Shown here: in pieces, positions 34,696 through 42,253 of the stretch
How the letters are laid out: every line of letters starts with the position of its first letter
How positions within the stretch are numbered: the stretch's first letter is position 1
Assembly: GCA_024697425.1 (NCBI GenBank)
Contig: JAILFT010000199.1
Location: 1-43,425, forward strand
Length of the DNA stretch: 43,425 bases
Source of the DNA: Butyrivibrio sp.
Lineage (GTDB): Bacteria; Bacillota; Clostridia; Lachnospirales; Lachnospiraceae
Direction of reading: 5' to 3'
Position numbers and translations under genes: made by a program
Notes under the pieces: model-generated
Told to the model about the DNA's origin: nothing
Seen by the model: the letters and a program-made list of their open reading frames with translations, nothing else
Databases searched by the model: none

Positions 34696-35847
34696 TTGAG
34701 CTATGCTTTTTACTATATCCAGGCACATATAGCCTGTATCTGTCTTCTGTGTATCATCATGCTGAAGATCAGAAAGAGTATTAACAAGGAATTGTCCCTT
34801 GTGTGCCTTGGAAATCTTGTGGTTATTCTGGCACTTTACTTTGTGGCAGAAATATTCTGGGCGCTGGTAGACAGTAATACCATAGAGTCAACCAGGTCAA
34901 TGCTGTATCTGTCGAATATATTCACTTATATTTTTATAACTCTTGCGGCTTACTACTGGTTTGTTGTGTCCGAGGCGATACAGCGGGACAAATATATTGA
35001 AAATATCACTACCAGGCGTCTTATAGGTACGCCTGTGCTTGTTTCTGCAGTCCTTTGTATTACTGCCTTCAGGACAGGGCTTGTTTTTTATGTGGATGAG
35101 AACAATGTACTTAACGGCGGAAGATTTTATGTGGTACTGGTGATCGTGCCCTTTGGTTATCTTCTGGCAGCATCTGCCAAGGCTTTTCACAGATATCTCA
35201 ACAAGGACCGCTATGCCGACAGGGGAATCTATTTCATGATAGGTATTTTCCCCATCGCTCCTATTATCCTTGGTATATTGCAGGCTATGTACTGGAGAAT
35301 TCCGTTCCTTTGCTACGGTGCCACCGCAGCTGTTTTATACGTGTACATGACCTATATGGAGAACCTTGTTTCCATCGATCCTCTTACACAGACCAATAAC
35401 AGGAATCAGATGTATAAGTATCTGATCACCAAGATGAAGCATGAGGAACCGGGAATGTCTCTTTTCCTTATCATGGTGGATGTGAACAGCCTGAGAGTTA
35501 TAAATGATACCTATGGCCATGCTGAGGGAGACAGGGCTCTTAACAGAGTTTCAAATGCCATCAAGGAAGCCTGCCAGGGAACCCGCAGCAGGATGTTTGT
35601 TTCCAGATACGGCGGAGATGAATTCGTTATAGTTGCGGAGATGGGATACAGAGCAGAAGCAGCCTGGCTTGTGGATCAGATCAGGACTAATTTAAAAAGA
35701 GCTACCGAAGTGGACGGAGCTTCTTATGATATCACAGTAAGTGTGGGCATTTCCCAGTACGACTATCAGGCACCTGTTTCAATACAGGCATTTATTGCCA
35801 GAGCAGATTCAGATCTTTATCAGAACAAAAAACTCAATGTCGGTTAA
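34696..35847 (+). CDS. membrane-bound GGDEF diguanylate cyclase
   Basis: Start set at TTG 34696 by TTGGAGG 8 nt upstream, giving 383 residues. Six to seven hydrophobic helices in residues 1-220 form a membrane sensor module of unknown ligand. The cytoplasmic C-terminal GGDEF domain has DPLTQTNNRNQM, VDVNSLRVINDTYGHAEGD and the canonical loop YGGDEFV, so it should make c-di-GMP. No RxxD inhibitory site precedes the loop (RSRM occupies that position). The stop codon lies within the hairpin that follows and overlaps a small antisense-strand ORF. Confidence 0.92.
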   Translation: MSYAFYYIQAHIACICLLCIIMLKIRKSINKELSLVCLGNLVVILALYFVAEIFWALVDSNTIESTRSMLYLSNIFTYIFITLAAYYWFVVSEAIQRDKYIENITTRRLIGTPVLVSAVLCITAFRTGLVFYVDENNVLNGGRFYVVLVIVPFGYLLAASAKAFHRYLNKDRYADRGIYFMIGIFPIAPIILGILQAMYWRIPFLCYGATAAVLYVYMTYMENLVSIDPLTQTNNRNQMYKYLITKMKHEEPGMSLFLIMVDVNSLRVINDTYGHAEGDRALNRVSNAIKEACQGTRSRMFVSRYGGDEFVIVAEMGYRAEAAWLVDQIRTNLKRATEVDGASYDITVSVGISQYDYQAPVSIQAFIARADSDLYQNKKLNVG

Positions 35848-35859
35848 AACATTGAGTTT
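35830..35859. terminator. possible terminator hairpin at the convergent gene ends
   Basis: AAACTCAATG and CATTGAGTTT surround TCGGTTAAAA, which contains the GGDEF stop codon. The U-tract on the plus strand is short (TTTATTG), so efficiency is doubtful. Confidence 0.5.
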
Positions 35860-35936
35860 ATTGCGCCGATCAGAAGACCGGCCAGTATGAATGCGGCCAG
35901 AATGGCTATCGCATATATAAATTTCATTCTTCCCAT
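35844..35936 (-). CDS. 30-aa single-pass membrane peptide, missed by ORF track
   Basis: Reading the minus strand, AAAGGAGGAG precedes ATG by 6 nt and opens a 30-codon frame encoding MGRMKFIYAIAILAAFILAG... and ending NSMF. A short positive N-terminus (Arg3, Lys5) and about 20 hydrophobic residues give one clear transmembrane helix. The near-perfect Shine-Dalgarno, the coherent membrane peptide and a possible promoter upstream argue for a real gene. Its last bases overlap the end of the convergent GGDEF gene by 4 bp. It resembles small membrane modulators or type I toxin-like peptides in size only; no family is recognised. Confidence 0.6.
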   Translation of the reverse strand: MGRMKFIYAIAILAAFILAGLLIGAINSMF

Positions 35937-35969
35937 GCCGCTCCTCCTTTGTTTACGGGCTCTAAACTG

Positions 35970-36008
35970 TGCTATACTATAGTATATCCGTATTTTTTCA
36001 ATTAGCAA
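35970..36008. promoter_or_regulatory. symmetric, possibly bidirectional promoter
   Basis: TATACTATAGTATA (35973-35986) is a perfect 14-bp palindrome that offers TATACT as -10 on both strands. Plus strand: extended -10 TGCTATACT toward the beta-helix gene. Minus strand: TTGCTA, a 16-bp spacer and TATACT toward the 30-aa ORF. An operator role is the alternative. Confidence 0.5.
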
Positions 36009-36035
36009 GCGGAGCAGTATCAGGGGGATAAGTGT

Positions 36036-38771
36036 ATGCAGATATATGTGTCCGGTAATGTTGTAAGAAGCGGTGACGGTTCAGCGGAGCATCCTTTCAG
36101 AACCATTCAGGAAGCTGCCGACATTGCGAAGGCAGGTGATACAGTCTTTGTGGGCCCCGGAGTCTACAGAGAGTGGGTAAGACCTGTCAATCCGGGAACC
36201 GAGAAGGACAGGATAACCTTCATAAGTACCGAGAAGGGCGAGGCCGTTATCACAGGCGCAGAGCGCCTTGGCGTGTGGGAAGCCTTTGAGAATGTCTGGC
36301 GTGTCCGTATTCCCGGAAGCTTTTTCGGAAATTACAATCCTTATATAGATACAGTTCACGGGGACTGGTTTTCTTCCAAGTCTCCAAATCCCCATACAGG
36401 AGAAATATATCTGGACGGCAAGTCGATGTATGAGGTCTTTGACCTCTCTCTTTGCATGCATCCGCAAAAGGACAAACGTTCCTGGGATCCGGAGTTTTCG
36501 ACTTACGTCTGGTACACAGCGCAGGAAGACGGCAATACCATCATCTATGCCAATTTCCGGGGCAAGAATCCCAATGAGGAGAATGTGGAACTCTCTGTAA
36601 GAAAGGCCTGCTTTATGCCTGAGAAGACGGGAGTTGATTACATCACTCTGTGCGGCTTTACCATCAGATGCGCTGCTACTCAGTGGGCACCTCCCACAGC
36701 CTATCAGGAGGGAATGGTAGGCCCCAACTGGGCTAAGGGATGGATAATTGAGGACTGCAACATCTATGAGTCCAAGTGCTGCGGAATCTCGCTGGGTAAG
36801 TACTATCAGAAGGGCAGCAACAATAAGTGGACAACAAACTGGGTTAAGATCGGTTCTCAGACCGAGAGAGACTGCGTATGCCAGGCAGTAAACGAGGGAT
36901 GGGACAAAGAGACAATAGGCTCTCATGTGGTTCGCCGCTGTGACATTCATGACTGTGGCCAGACCGGAATCGTGGGCCATATGGGATGTGTCTTTTCCCT
37001 TATCGAGGACAATCACATCCATCATATCAACAACAAGCATAACCTTGCGGGGGCAGAGATAGGAGGCATCAAGTTCCACGCCGCCATCGATACCATCATA
37101 AGGCGCAACCATATAGATCACTGTACAAGGGGAATCTGGCTGGACTGGCAGGCCCAGGGAACCAGGGTTACCCAGAACTTCATGCATGACAATGTTCCGC
37201 CGGAGGGGACCATCATAGATGACGGACTTTCTCTTGGAGAGGATATCTTTATTGAGGTGTCCCATGGGCCTACGCTCATCGACCACAATCTGCTTCTTTC
37301 GGATATTTCAGCCAGGATCAGTACCCAGGGCATAGCCTTTGTGCACAACCTTATCCACGGCTCTTTTACCTATGTGGGAAGAGGTACGGATGACGGAAGC
37401 AAGAAGATACCCACCAGCAGATTTACACCTTATCATGTCCCTCATTCCACAAAGATTGCGGGATTCATGACCATACAGCACGGAGACGCAAGGTTCTACA
37501 ACAACATCTTTGTTCAAAAGCCCGTAAGACAGGATCTTCTGGATTACTGTGTATCCCAGGGCACGGATACACTGCAGCTCAACAACTTTATCTGCGGAAC
37601 CTGCGTTTATTCAGGGTATCCCACGGCGGCAGAATATTTTGCAAGCTTTAACAAAGAGAAATGCTATAAGTATGGTTCCAGTGACATCTACTACGATCAC
37701 ATGCCGGTGTACACCGGAGGAAATGCCTTCTTCAACGGGGCAAGGCCCTGCGAGAGCGAAGTGGCCGCTCACGTGGACAAGACCCATAAGATCAGCATCT
37801 ATGTGGATTTTGCGGATGGCAGATACACTCTTCACACAAACCTCTACGAGTATCTTCCCAGGGACTATACAATCCCTGTTAATTCCGATGTGCTTGGGGT
37901 AGCCTTTGAGCCGGAGCAGAGATTTGAAAATCCCGATGGCAGCGCCATCATGTTTGACGTGGATTATTTCGGAAGGCGCAGAAGCAGATTCCCTGTGGCA
38001 GGACCTTTTGAGGAGTGCGATACTGACAGGTTCACCGTTCAGTCTGAGGGCTTTGGGCCTTATAAGCTTGGCCACAGACAGAAGGGCAGAATCACGGAGA
38101 AAGCGGATTTACCGCCCAAGGACCCAGAGGACCCCAACTTCATAATTAAGGATTTTGAACAGGCCATGGAGGAAGAGGCTGCAAGAGGGGAAGAGACTGC
38201 AAAAGGGGAAGAGACTGCAAAAGGGGAAGGACCCTTAGAGGAAAAAGAGGATGTGCCTGAGCCCGAAGATATTGTGGCAAAGGTAAATGCCAACATTCTT
38301 CTTACAGGGTGCGATGCTGTCGGTATCTCTTTTCCCTTTGAAGGAAGCCTTTTCAGGGTGAGAGACATGTATGTCAAGGGCAACGAAGTCTGGCTCTATG
38401 ACGGAGTCAACGACAAACTGGTGGAACTGGACTGTGAGTACGGAATCTATCATTCTCCGAAAAAGTGGTCCGTTGGCGCCATGCAGTCACTGGATGTCTC
38501 AGACGATCCCAACTGCGAAGGCTTTGTAAGAACGGCAGGAACGCTTCTTTGCATACTCAGTAAGAGCATGACCCAGGATCCCGCCGACACCTGCCAGGCA
38601 ATTCAGGACAAGGTGAACTCAGGCATTGAGCCTAAGGGCATCAAGATGAGATTCACTCCAAGATATCTTAAGTTCATCAGAAACAAGAAGTTCATCTCTC
38701 TGGAGGATGTGGTATTTCGCATGAGCAGAGGAAGCATGGACATAGTCACGGAGCGGCTTGAAAAGCTCTGA
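36036..38771 (+). CDS. right-handed parallel beta-helix protein, carbohydrate-related
   Basis: A 911-residue protein. The N-terminus (IYVSGNVVRSGDGSAEHPFRTIQEAADIAKAGDTVFVGPGVYREWV) is the typical opening of beta-helix polysaccharide-active proteins (DUF1565/pectate-lyase-like, GH141-like). Repeated helix rungs run to about residue 560 (IIEDCNIYE, VVRRCDIHDCGQTGI, LIEDNHIHHI, IIRRNHIDHCTRGIWLDWQAQG). A linker at about 690-745 holds an EETAKG repeat and is very acidic; the C-terminal domain (about 745-911) is unrecognised. There is no signal peptide, unlike secreted family members, so a cytoplasmic location is likely. First gene of a four-gene cassette. RBS GGGGGA. The enzymatic reaction is not established. 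Confidence 0.82.
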   Translation: MQIYVSGNVVRSGDGSAEHPFRTIQEAADIAKAGDTVFVGPGVYREWVRPVNPGTEKDRITFISTEKGEAVITGAERLGVWEAFENVWRVRIPGSFFGNYNPYIDTVHGDWFSSKSPNPHTGEIYLDGKSMYEVFDLSLCMHPQKDKRSWDPEFSTYVWYTAQEDGNTIIYANFRGKNPNEENVELSVRKACFMPEKTGVDYITLCGFTIRCAATQWAPPTAYQEGMVGPNWAKGWIIEDCNIYESKCCGISLGKYYQKGSNNKWTTNWVKIGSQTERDCVCQAVNEGWDKETIGSHVVRRCDIHDCGQTGIVGHMGCVFSLIEDNHIHHINNKHNLAGAEIGGIKFHAAIDTIIRRNHIDHCTRGIWLDWQAQGTRVTQNFMHDNVPPEGTIIDDGLSLGEDIFIEVSHGPTLIDHNLLLSDISARISTQGIAFVHNLIHGSFTYVGRGTDDGSKKIPTSRFTPYHVPHSTKIAGFMTIQHGDARFYNNIFVQKPVRQDLLDYCVSQGTDTLQLNNFICGTCVYSGYPTAAEYFASFNKEKCYKYGSSDIYYDHMPVYTGGNAFFNGARPCESEVAAHVDKTHKISIYVDFADGRYTLHTNLYEYLPRDYTIPVNSDVLGVAFEPEQRFENPDGSAIMFDVDYFGRRRSRFPVAGPFEECDTDRFTVQSEGFGPYKLGHRQKGRITEKADLPPKDPEDPNFIIKDFEQAMEEEAARGEETAKGEETAKGEGPLEEKEDVPEPEDIVAKVNANILLTGCDAVGISFPFEGSLFRVRDMYVKGNEVWLYDGVNDKLVELDCEYGIYHSPKKWSVGAMQSLDVSDDPNCEGFVRTAGTLLCILSKSMTQDPADTCQAIQDKVNSGIEPKGIKMRFTPRYLKFIRNKKFISLEDVVFRMSRGSMDIVTERLEKL
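38181..38230 (+). repeat. 18-bp tandem repeat inside the beta-helix gene
   Basis: About 2.7 copies of GCAAAAGGGGAAGAGACT, coding for (A-K/R-G-E-E-T) repeats in the acidic linker. In-frame copy number could vary by slippage. Confidence 0.8.
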
Positions 38772-38800
38772 TAAGTATTAAATGACAAGGATTATATGTA

Positions 38801-40123
38801 ATGGCAACTAATAGAAAAGCTAACTGGTATGAGCTGGATAATGCAGCGAAGATAGTTCCTTCCACCGCAAGAGGAGCCAATACCAGAGTATTCAGATTGT
38901 GCTGCGAGCTCAAGGAGGAGGTAAACTGCGAGATCCTCCAGGAGGCGCTGGACCATACGATAGAGGAATTTCCCTTTTTCAACTGTGTGCTCCACAGAGG
39001 CATGTTCTGGTATTACCTGGAAGACAGCAACCTGTGGCCCGTTGTGGAGGAGGAGAGTACTCCCGCATGCCTTCCCCTTTATATCGCCGGGAAAAAGAAT
39101 CTGCTGTACCGGGTTAACTATTTTGGCAAAAGAATAAATCTGGAGATGTTCCATGTGCTGGCAGACGGCACCGGTGCCTTTATGTTCTTTAAGAGCATCA
39201 TCATCAGATATCTTCAGATCAAACATAATTTAAGCGAGGATATAAAGCCCATAGATGAGTTCTCTGTTGAGGAGAAAAACGTTGATGCCTTCAGTGACAA
39301 TTACAGCAGGCAAAGAGGTCTTAAACAGCTCAATGAAATGAAGGCTGTGAGAGCTTATCAGGTTACGGGAGAGGTGGATGACAACCTGCTTCCCCACCTG
39401 CTGGAGGCTACGGTTTCCAGTCAGAAGTTCCTTGACCTGGCCCATCAATACAATACAACGGTGGGAGTTCTGTGCGTTTCGCTTTATATAAAGGCTGTTA
39501 TCCAGGGGATGAACCGCGGCCAGAAAAAGCGCCACATTGTGGTGTCTGTTCCGGTGAACCTTAGGCAGTTCTTTTCCAGCGGAACAGCGAGAAATTTCTT
39601 CGGAGTTATCAATATCGACTATGACCCTGAGGATTATAACGGGGACTTAAACAGCATTATTGAGCCGGTGGATATGGACTTTAAGGACAAGCTGGCTGAG
39701 GACAATATCGAGAAGACCATGAATTCCTACTCGGCGCTGGAACACAACTTCGCAATCAAGATGGTTCCGCTGCCCATCAAGGACTTTGTCATCGGAAGGT
39801 TTGACAGGGCCGCCAAGAGGGGCGTTACAACCTCCATGTCAAATCTTGGCAGGATCAAGATGCCTGCTGAAGTTGAGGAGTATATCGACAGGTTCAGTGC
39901 TTTCATGACCGCATCCTCGCAGCAGGTGTGCGTATGCTCCTTTAAGGATAAGATGACTTTCGGTGAGGTGTCGCCCTACAAGACCCACAAGACCATGCTG
40001 AACTTTATAAGATGCCTTACAGAGGCAGGTATAGAGGTTGAGCTTGGAACAAACGATTATGATGCAGAGGTTCACAAAGATGCAGATCTGTCCAAAATGC
40101 AAAGTAAAAATAAGAGGAAATAA
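38801..40123 (+). CDS. condensation/alcohol-acetyltransferase-fold acyltransferase
   Basis: A 440-residue protein of the CoA-dependent acyltransferase superfamily (chloramphenicol acetyltransferase/NRPS condensation/AATase-like). The catalytic motif HxxxDG is seen as HVLADG (118-123). Later blocks, VSVPVNLRQFFSSGTARNFFGVINIDY and TSMSNLGRIKMP, match the family's DFGWG-like bridging region and second half. No signal peptide or TM helix. It lies 29 bp after the beta-helix gene and overlaps the next gene by 44 bp. No carrier-protein or NRPS genes are nearby, so a stand-alone acetyl- or acyl-transferase acting on a sugar or small molecule is more likely than peptide synthesis; the substrate is unknown. 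Confidence 0.8.
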   Translation: MATNRKANWYELDNAAKIVPSTARGANTRVFRLCCELKEEVNCEILQEALDHTIEEFPFFNCVLHRGMFWYYLEDSNLWPVVEEESTPACLPLYIAGKKNLLYRVNYFGKRINLEMFHVLADGTGAFMFFKSIIIRYLQIKHNLSEDIKPIDEFSVEEKNVDAFSDNYSRQRGLKQLNEMKAVRAYQVTGEVDDNLLPHLLEATVSSQKFLDLAHQYNTTVGVLCVSLYIKAVIQGMNRGQKKRHIVVSVPVNLRQFFSSGTARNFFGVINIDYDPEDYNGDLNSIIEPVDMDFKDKLAEDNIEKTMNSYSALEHNFAIKMVPLPIKDFVIGRFDRAAKRGVTTSMSNLGRIKMPAEVEEYIDRFSAFMTASSQQVCVCSFKDKMTFGEVSPYKTHKTMLNFIRCLTEAGIEVELGTNDYDAEVHKDADLSKMQSKNKRK

Positions 40124-40745
40124 AGAGTGCTGTCCCCTTTGTCAGGGCAAGCTCAAGGAGACCGAAGGGGAGATAGGTGTCTCTTTTCCCATAATAAAAA
40201 AGAAGCCCATCAGTAATATTACATTTCTGAAGGTATGCACCTTCATTCTGGTGGCATCCGAGATCATATTCACTGCCCTTAATATTATGACCCATGGGGA
40301 GCATTCCTTTATAGGGCCTGTTATGCTGGGACTTTTTGTGGCGTGGGTTACGGTCATCACCACCATGTATATGAGGAACAATCTCATCAAGGTTATCACC
40401 TGGGAAGTAGTGGTGGCCATTGTGGTGGATATCTACATTGACCTGCACACGGGCTTCCACGGGTGGAGCGTTGAATGGATGGTGCCTTCAACTCTGGTGG
40501 CACTGGCAATAGCCACCATTATCATTGCGGCTGCCATTAAGCTGCGGCTGGATGAGTATATTCTTTACATCGTCTTTGATCTGGTGATGGCTCTTTTGCA
40601 GATAATATTCATAAAGAACGGAATGAACAATTTCCCGTGGCCAGCGGCAGTGAGCATTGTGGCTTATCTTATACTGGTTTCGGCAATGGTGATCTTCAGA
40701 TTCAGAGACCTTAGAAATGCTTCAGAGAAAATGTTTAACATGTGA
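40080..40745 (+). CDS. zinc-ribbon polytopic membrane protein (DUF6320-like)
   Basis: A 221-residue protein from ATG 40080 (CAGAGG upstream), overlapping the acyltransferase gene. The N-terminus holds two CxxC pairs (ICPKCKVKIRGNKECCPLC), a probable zinc ribbon on the cytoplasmic side, followed by about six hydrophobic helices (residues about 45-205) and a short basic tail. I associate this arrangement with a Lachnospiraceae family of unknown function (DUF6320-like); the family name is from memory. Its position between the acyltransferase and the esterase suggests a membrane partner, perhaps moving or presenting the acylated product. Confidence 0.78.
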   Translation: MQICPKCKVKIRGNKECCPLCQGKLKETEGEIGVSFPIIKKKPISNITFLKVCTFILVASEIIFTALNIMTHGEHSFIGPVMLGLFVAWVTVITTMYMRNNLIKVITWEVVVAIVVDIYIDLHTGFHGWSVEWMVPSTLVALAIATIIIAAAIKLRLDEYILYIVFDLVMALLQIIFIKNGMNNFPWPAAVSIVAYLILVSAMVIFRFRDLRNASEKMFNM

Positions 40746-40757
40746 TCGACTTCAAAT

Positions 40758-41942
40758 ATGAACAGAAAAAACAGACTTAACAGAAAGAACTTAAAGAGCG
40801 GGATCGTGTTCGCCTCCAAGGCCGGAGACTATGTGGAAAACCGCATAGGCAAAGCTATCGAGAACTCCAGGTTCAAGGCGGAAGACCTTCCTGAGAAACC
40901 CGAAGAGATGACCTGGTACAGAGTTCCCCTTGAGAGGGGGCTTTCCGGTGACGGGTCCGAATACTACATATATGTGAAACTGGCTGATCCGAAGAAGCTG
41001 TGTATCTTTTTCTCCGGGGGCGGAGTTGCGTGGAATGAATATACTGCGGCTCGTCCTGTCACCGGAGGCAAAGTTGCTTCGAAGCAGCCTAATTTTTATT
41101 GGAATAACCTGCGTCCCTTCACTCAGATCATGAACATAAATGTGGGGATCACAGACATAATCAGTGACAAAAACCCTTTTAAGGACTGGAGCTTTGTGGT
41201 GATCACATATGCCACGGGAGATTTCCACGTGGGCAACAACGACTATCCCTTCAAGACAGAAGATGGGGGAGAGGACGTTCTGCATTTTCACGGGTATGTG
41301 AATTTCTTAGAGAGCATGAAAGTTTCGACAGCTCTTTTTCCTAATCCCGATACACTGCTGATCGCAGGAAATTCTGCCGGTGCATTTGCTGTGCCTGCTC
41401 TTGCAGGGGAGGTAGTTGACGACTATTATCCCAGGGCAAGGAATATAACGCTTTTTTCCGACAGCGGACAGCTTTTGTACAAGAACTGGAGAAAGACAGC
41501 GAAGAATATCTGGATGGCCAAGGACAGTATCTGGAAGCCGATACACACGGATAATATAACCTACGACTGGTATAAGGACCTTTATGAGAAACACGGAGAG
41601 CGGTTCAGGTATCTGTATTCAAGTTCGGTGAGGGATCATCTCTTAAGTGCGTACTACAATGATATTGTAAACAGGAAGTATGAGACGGATGCGGATGTCC
41701 GGGAAGAGTATTATCAGCAGCTGAAGGTCATGGTGGACCAGTTAAAAGAGCTGACTCCGCATTTCGGAATGTTTATGAATGAGTGGAAGCTGCCTATAAT
41801 CACAATGGGCGGAACAGTCCACACCAGTGTCAGAGAGCCACATTTTGCGTTGTTTACCCAGAACGGGATTTCGATGGCTGAATGGCTCAGAGACGCTGTT
41901 GAAGGTAAGGTCTACGATGTTGGCATGGACCTGATAAGGTGA
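40758..41942 (+). CDS. pectinacetylesterase-family alpha/beta hydrolase
   Basis: A 394-residue serine hydrolase resembling the pectin acetylesterase (PAE)/Notum family. Features: oxyanion-hole glycines FFSGGGVAWN (about 85-93), the family strand ITYATGDFHVGNN, nucleophile motif GNSAGA with Ser206, acid candidate Asp235 in FSDSGQ, and His355 in GGTVHTSVREPH. There is no signal peptide; the N-terminus is basic (MNRKNRLNRKN), so it probably acts inside the cell or at the membrane, unlike plant-polymer-degrading PAEs. No clear RBS; translation may be coupled to the gene 12 bp upstream. Paired with an acyltransferase, it may remove an acetyl group installed by that enzyme or act on the same carbohydrate. 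Confidence 0.82.
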   Translation: MNRKNRLNRKNLKSGIVFASKAGDYVENRIGKAIENSRFKAEDLPEKPEEMTWYRVPLERGLSGDGSEYYIYVKLADPKKLCIFFSGGGVAWNEYTAARPVTGGKVASKQPNFYWNNLRPFTQIMNINVGITDIISDKNPFKDWSFVVITYATGDFHVGNNDYPFKTEDGGEDVLHFHGYVNFLESMKVSTALFPNPDTLLIAGNSAGAFAVPALAGEVVDDYYPRARNITLFSDSGQLLYKNWRKTAKNIWMAKDSIWKPIHTDNITYDWYKDLYEKHGERFRYLYSSSVRDHLLSAYYNDIVNRKYETDADVREEYYQQLKVMVDQLKELTPHFGMFMNEWKLPIITMGGTVHTSVREPHFALFTQNGISMAEWLRDAVEGKVYDVGMDLIR

Positions 41943-41944
41943 TA

Positions 41945-42115
41945 TCAGTCAACGAAGCACTGTTCAATCTTGTCTTCATATTCTTTACGAAGATAATCGG
42001 GAATATCGTATTCATCCAGAGCTTCTGATACTGACCAGTGCTCATTTACCATTGATCTTAAGATGTTGCGGATAACACGGGAATCCAGAGCTTTGACAGT
42101 AGCAATATTTGTCAT
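41945..42115 (-). CDS. 56-aa protein, unknown function
   Basis: A small soluble acidic protein starting at ATG 42115, chosen because GAGGAGGGG lies 6 nt upstream; the track's 42142 start has no RBS. The N-terminal half is basic and helical (VKALDSRVIRNILRSM) and the C-terminal half acidic (EALDEYDIPDYLRKEYEDKIEQ). No family recognised; the size and helical character would suit a small regulator or adaptor. It converges on the esterase gene with only 2 bp between stop codons. Confidence 0.65.
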   Translation of the reverse strand: MTNIATVKALDSRVIRNILRSMVNEHWSVSEALDEYDIPDYLRKEYEDKIEQCFVD

Positions 42116-42155
42116 AACAAACCCCTCCTCACTAAATATCATACACAGTTTTAAC

Positions 42156-42191
42156 TACAATATATTGTATTATAAAATTTTTTACATACAA
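42156..42191 (-). promoter_or_regulatory. promoter of 56-aa gene, palindromic -10
   Basis: Minus strand TTGTAT, a 16-bp spacer and TACAAT. The -10 belongs to a perfect 14-bp palindrome, TACAATATATTGTA (42156-42169), which also offers TACAAT on the plus strand. Confidence 0.5.
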
Positions 42192-42253
42192 GTATTGACA
42201 TTTTCTTAGTTCTGTAAATTGTTGATAAAAAGTATCATTGAGGACAAAAAATT

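Noticed and set aside
36081-37286. 401-aa minus-strand ORF inside the beta-helix gene
   Set aside because: Antisense open frame without RBS or domain; the plus strand encodes clear beta-helix rungs.
38801-40123. NRPS condensation domain and a peptide biosynthesis cluster
   Set aside because: HxxxDG is present, but there is no adenylation or carrier domain in the window; a stand-alone acyltransferase fits better.
42195-42220. TTGACA promoter for the two-TM protein
   Set aside because: The -35 is perfect, but the only -10-like TAAATT is 14 bp away, too close for a normal promoter.
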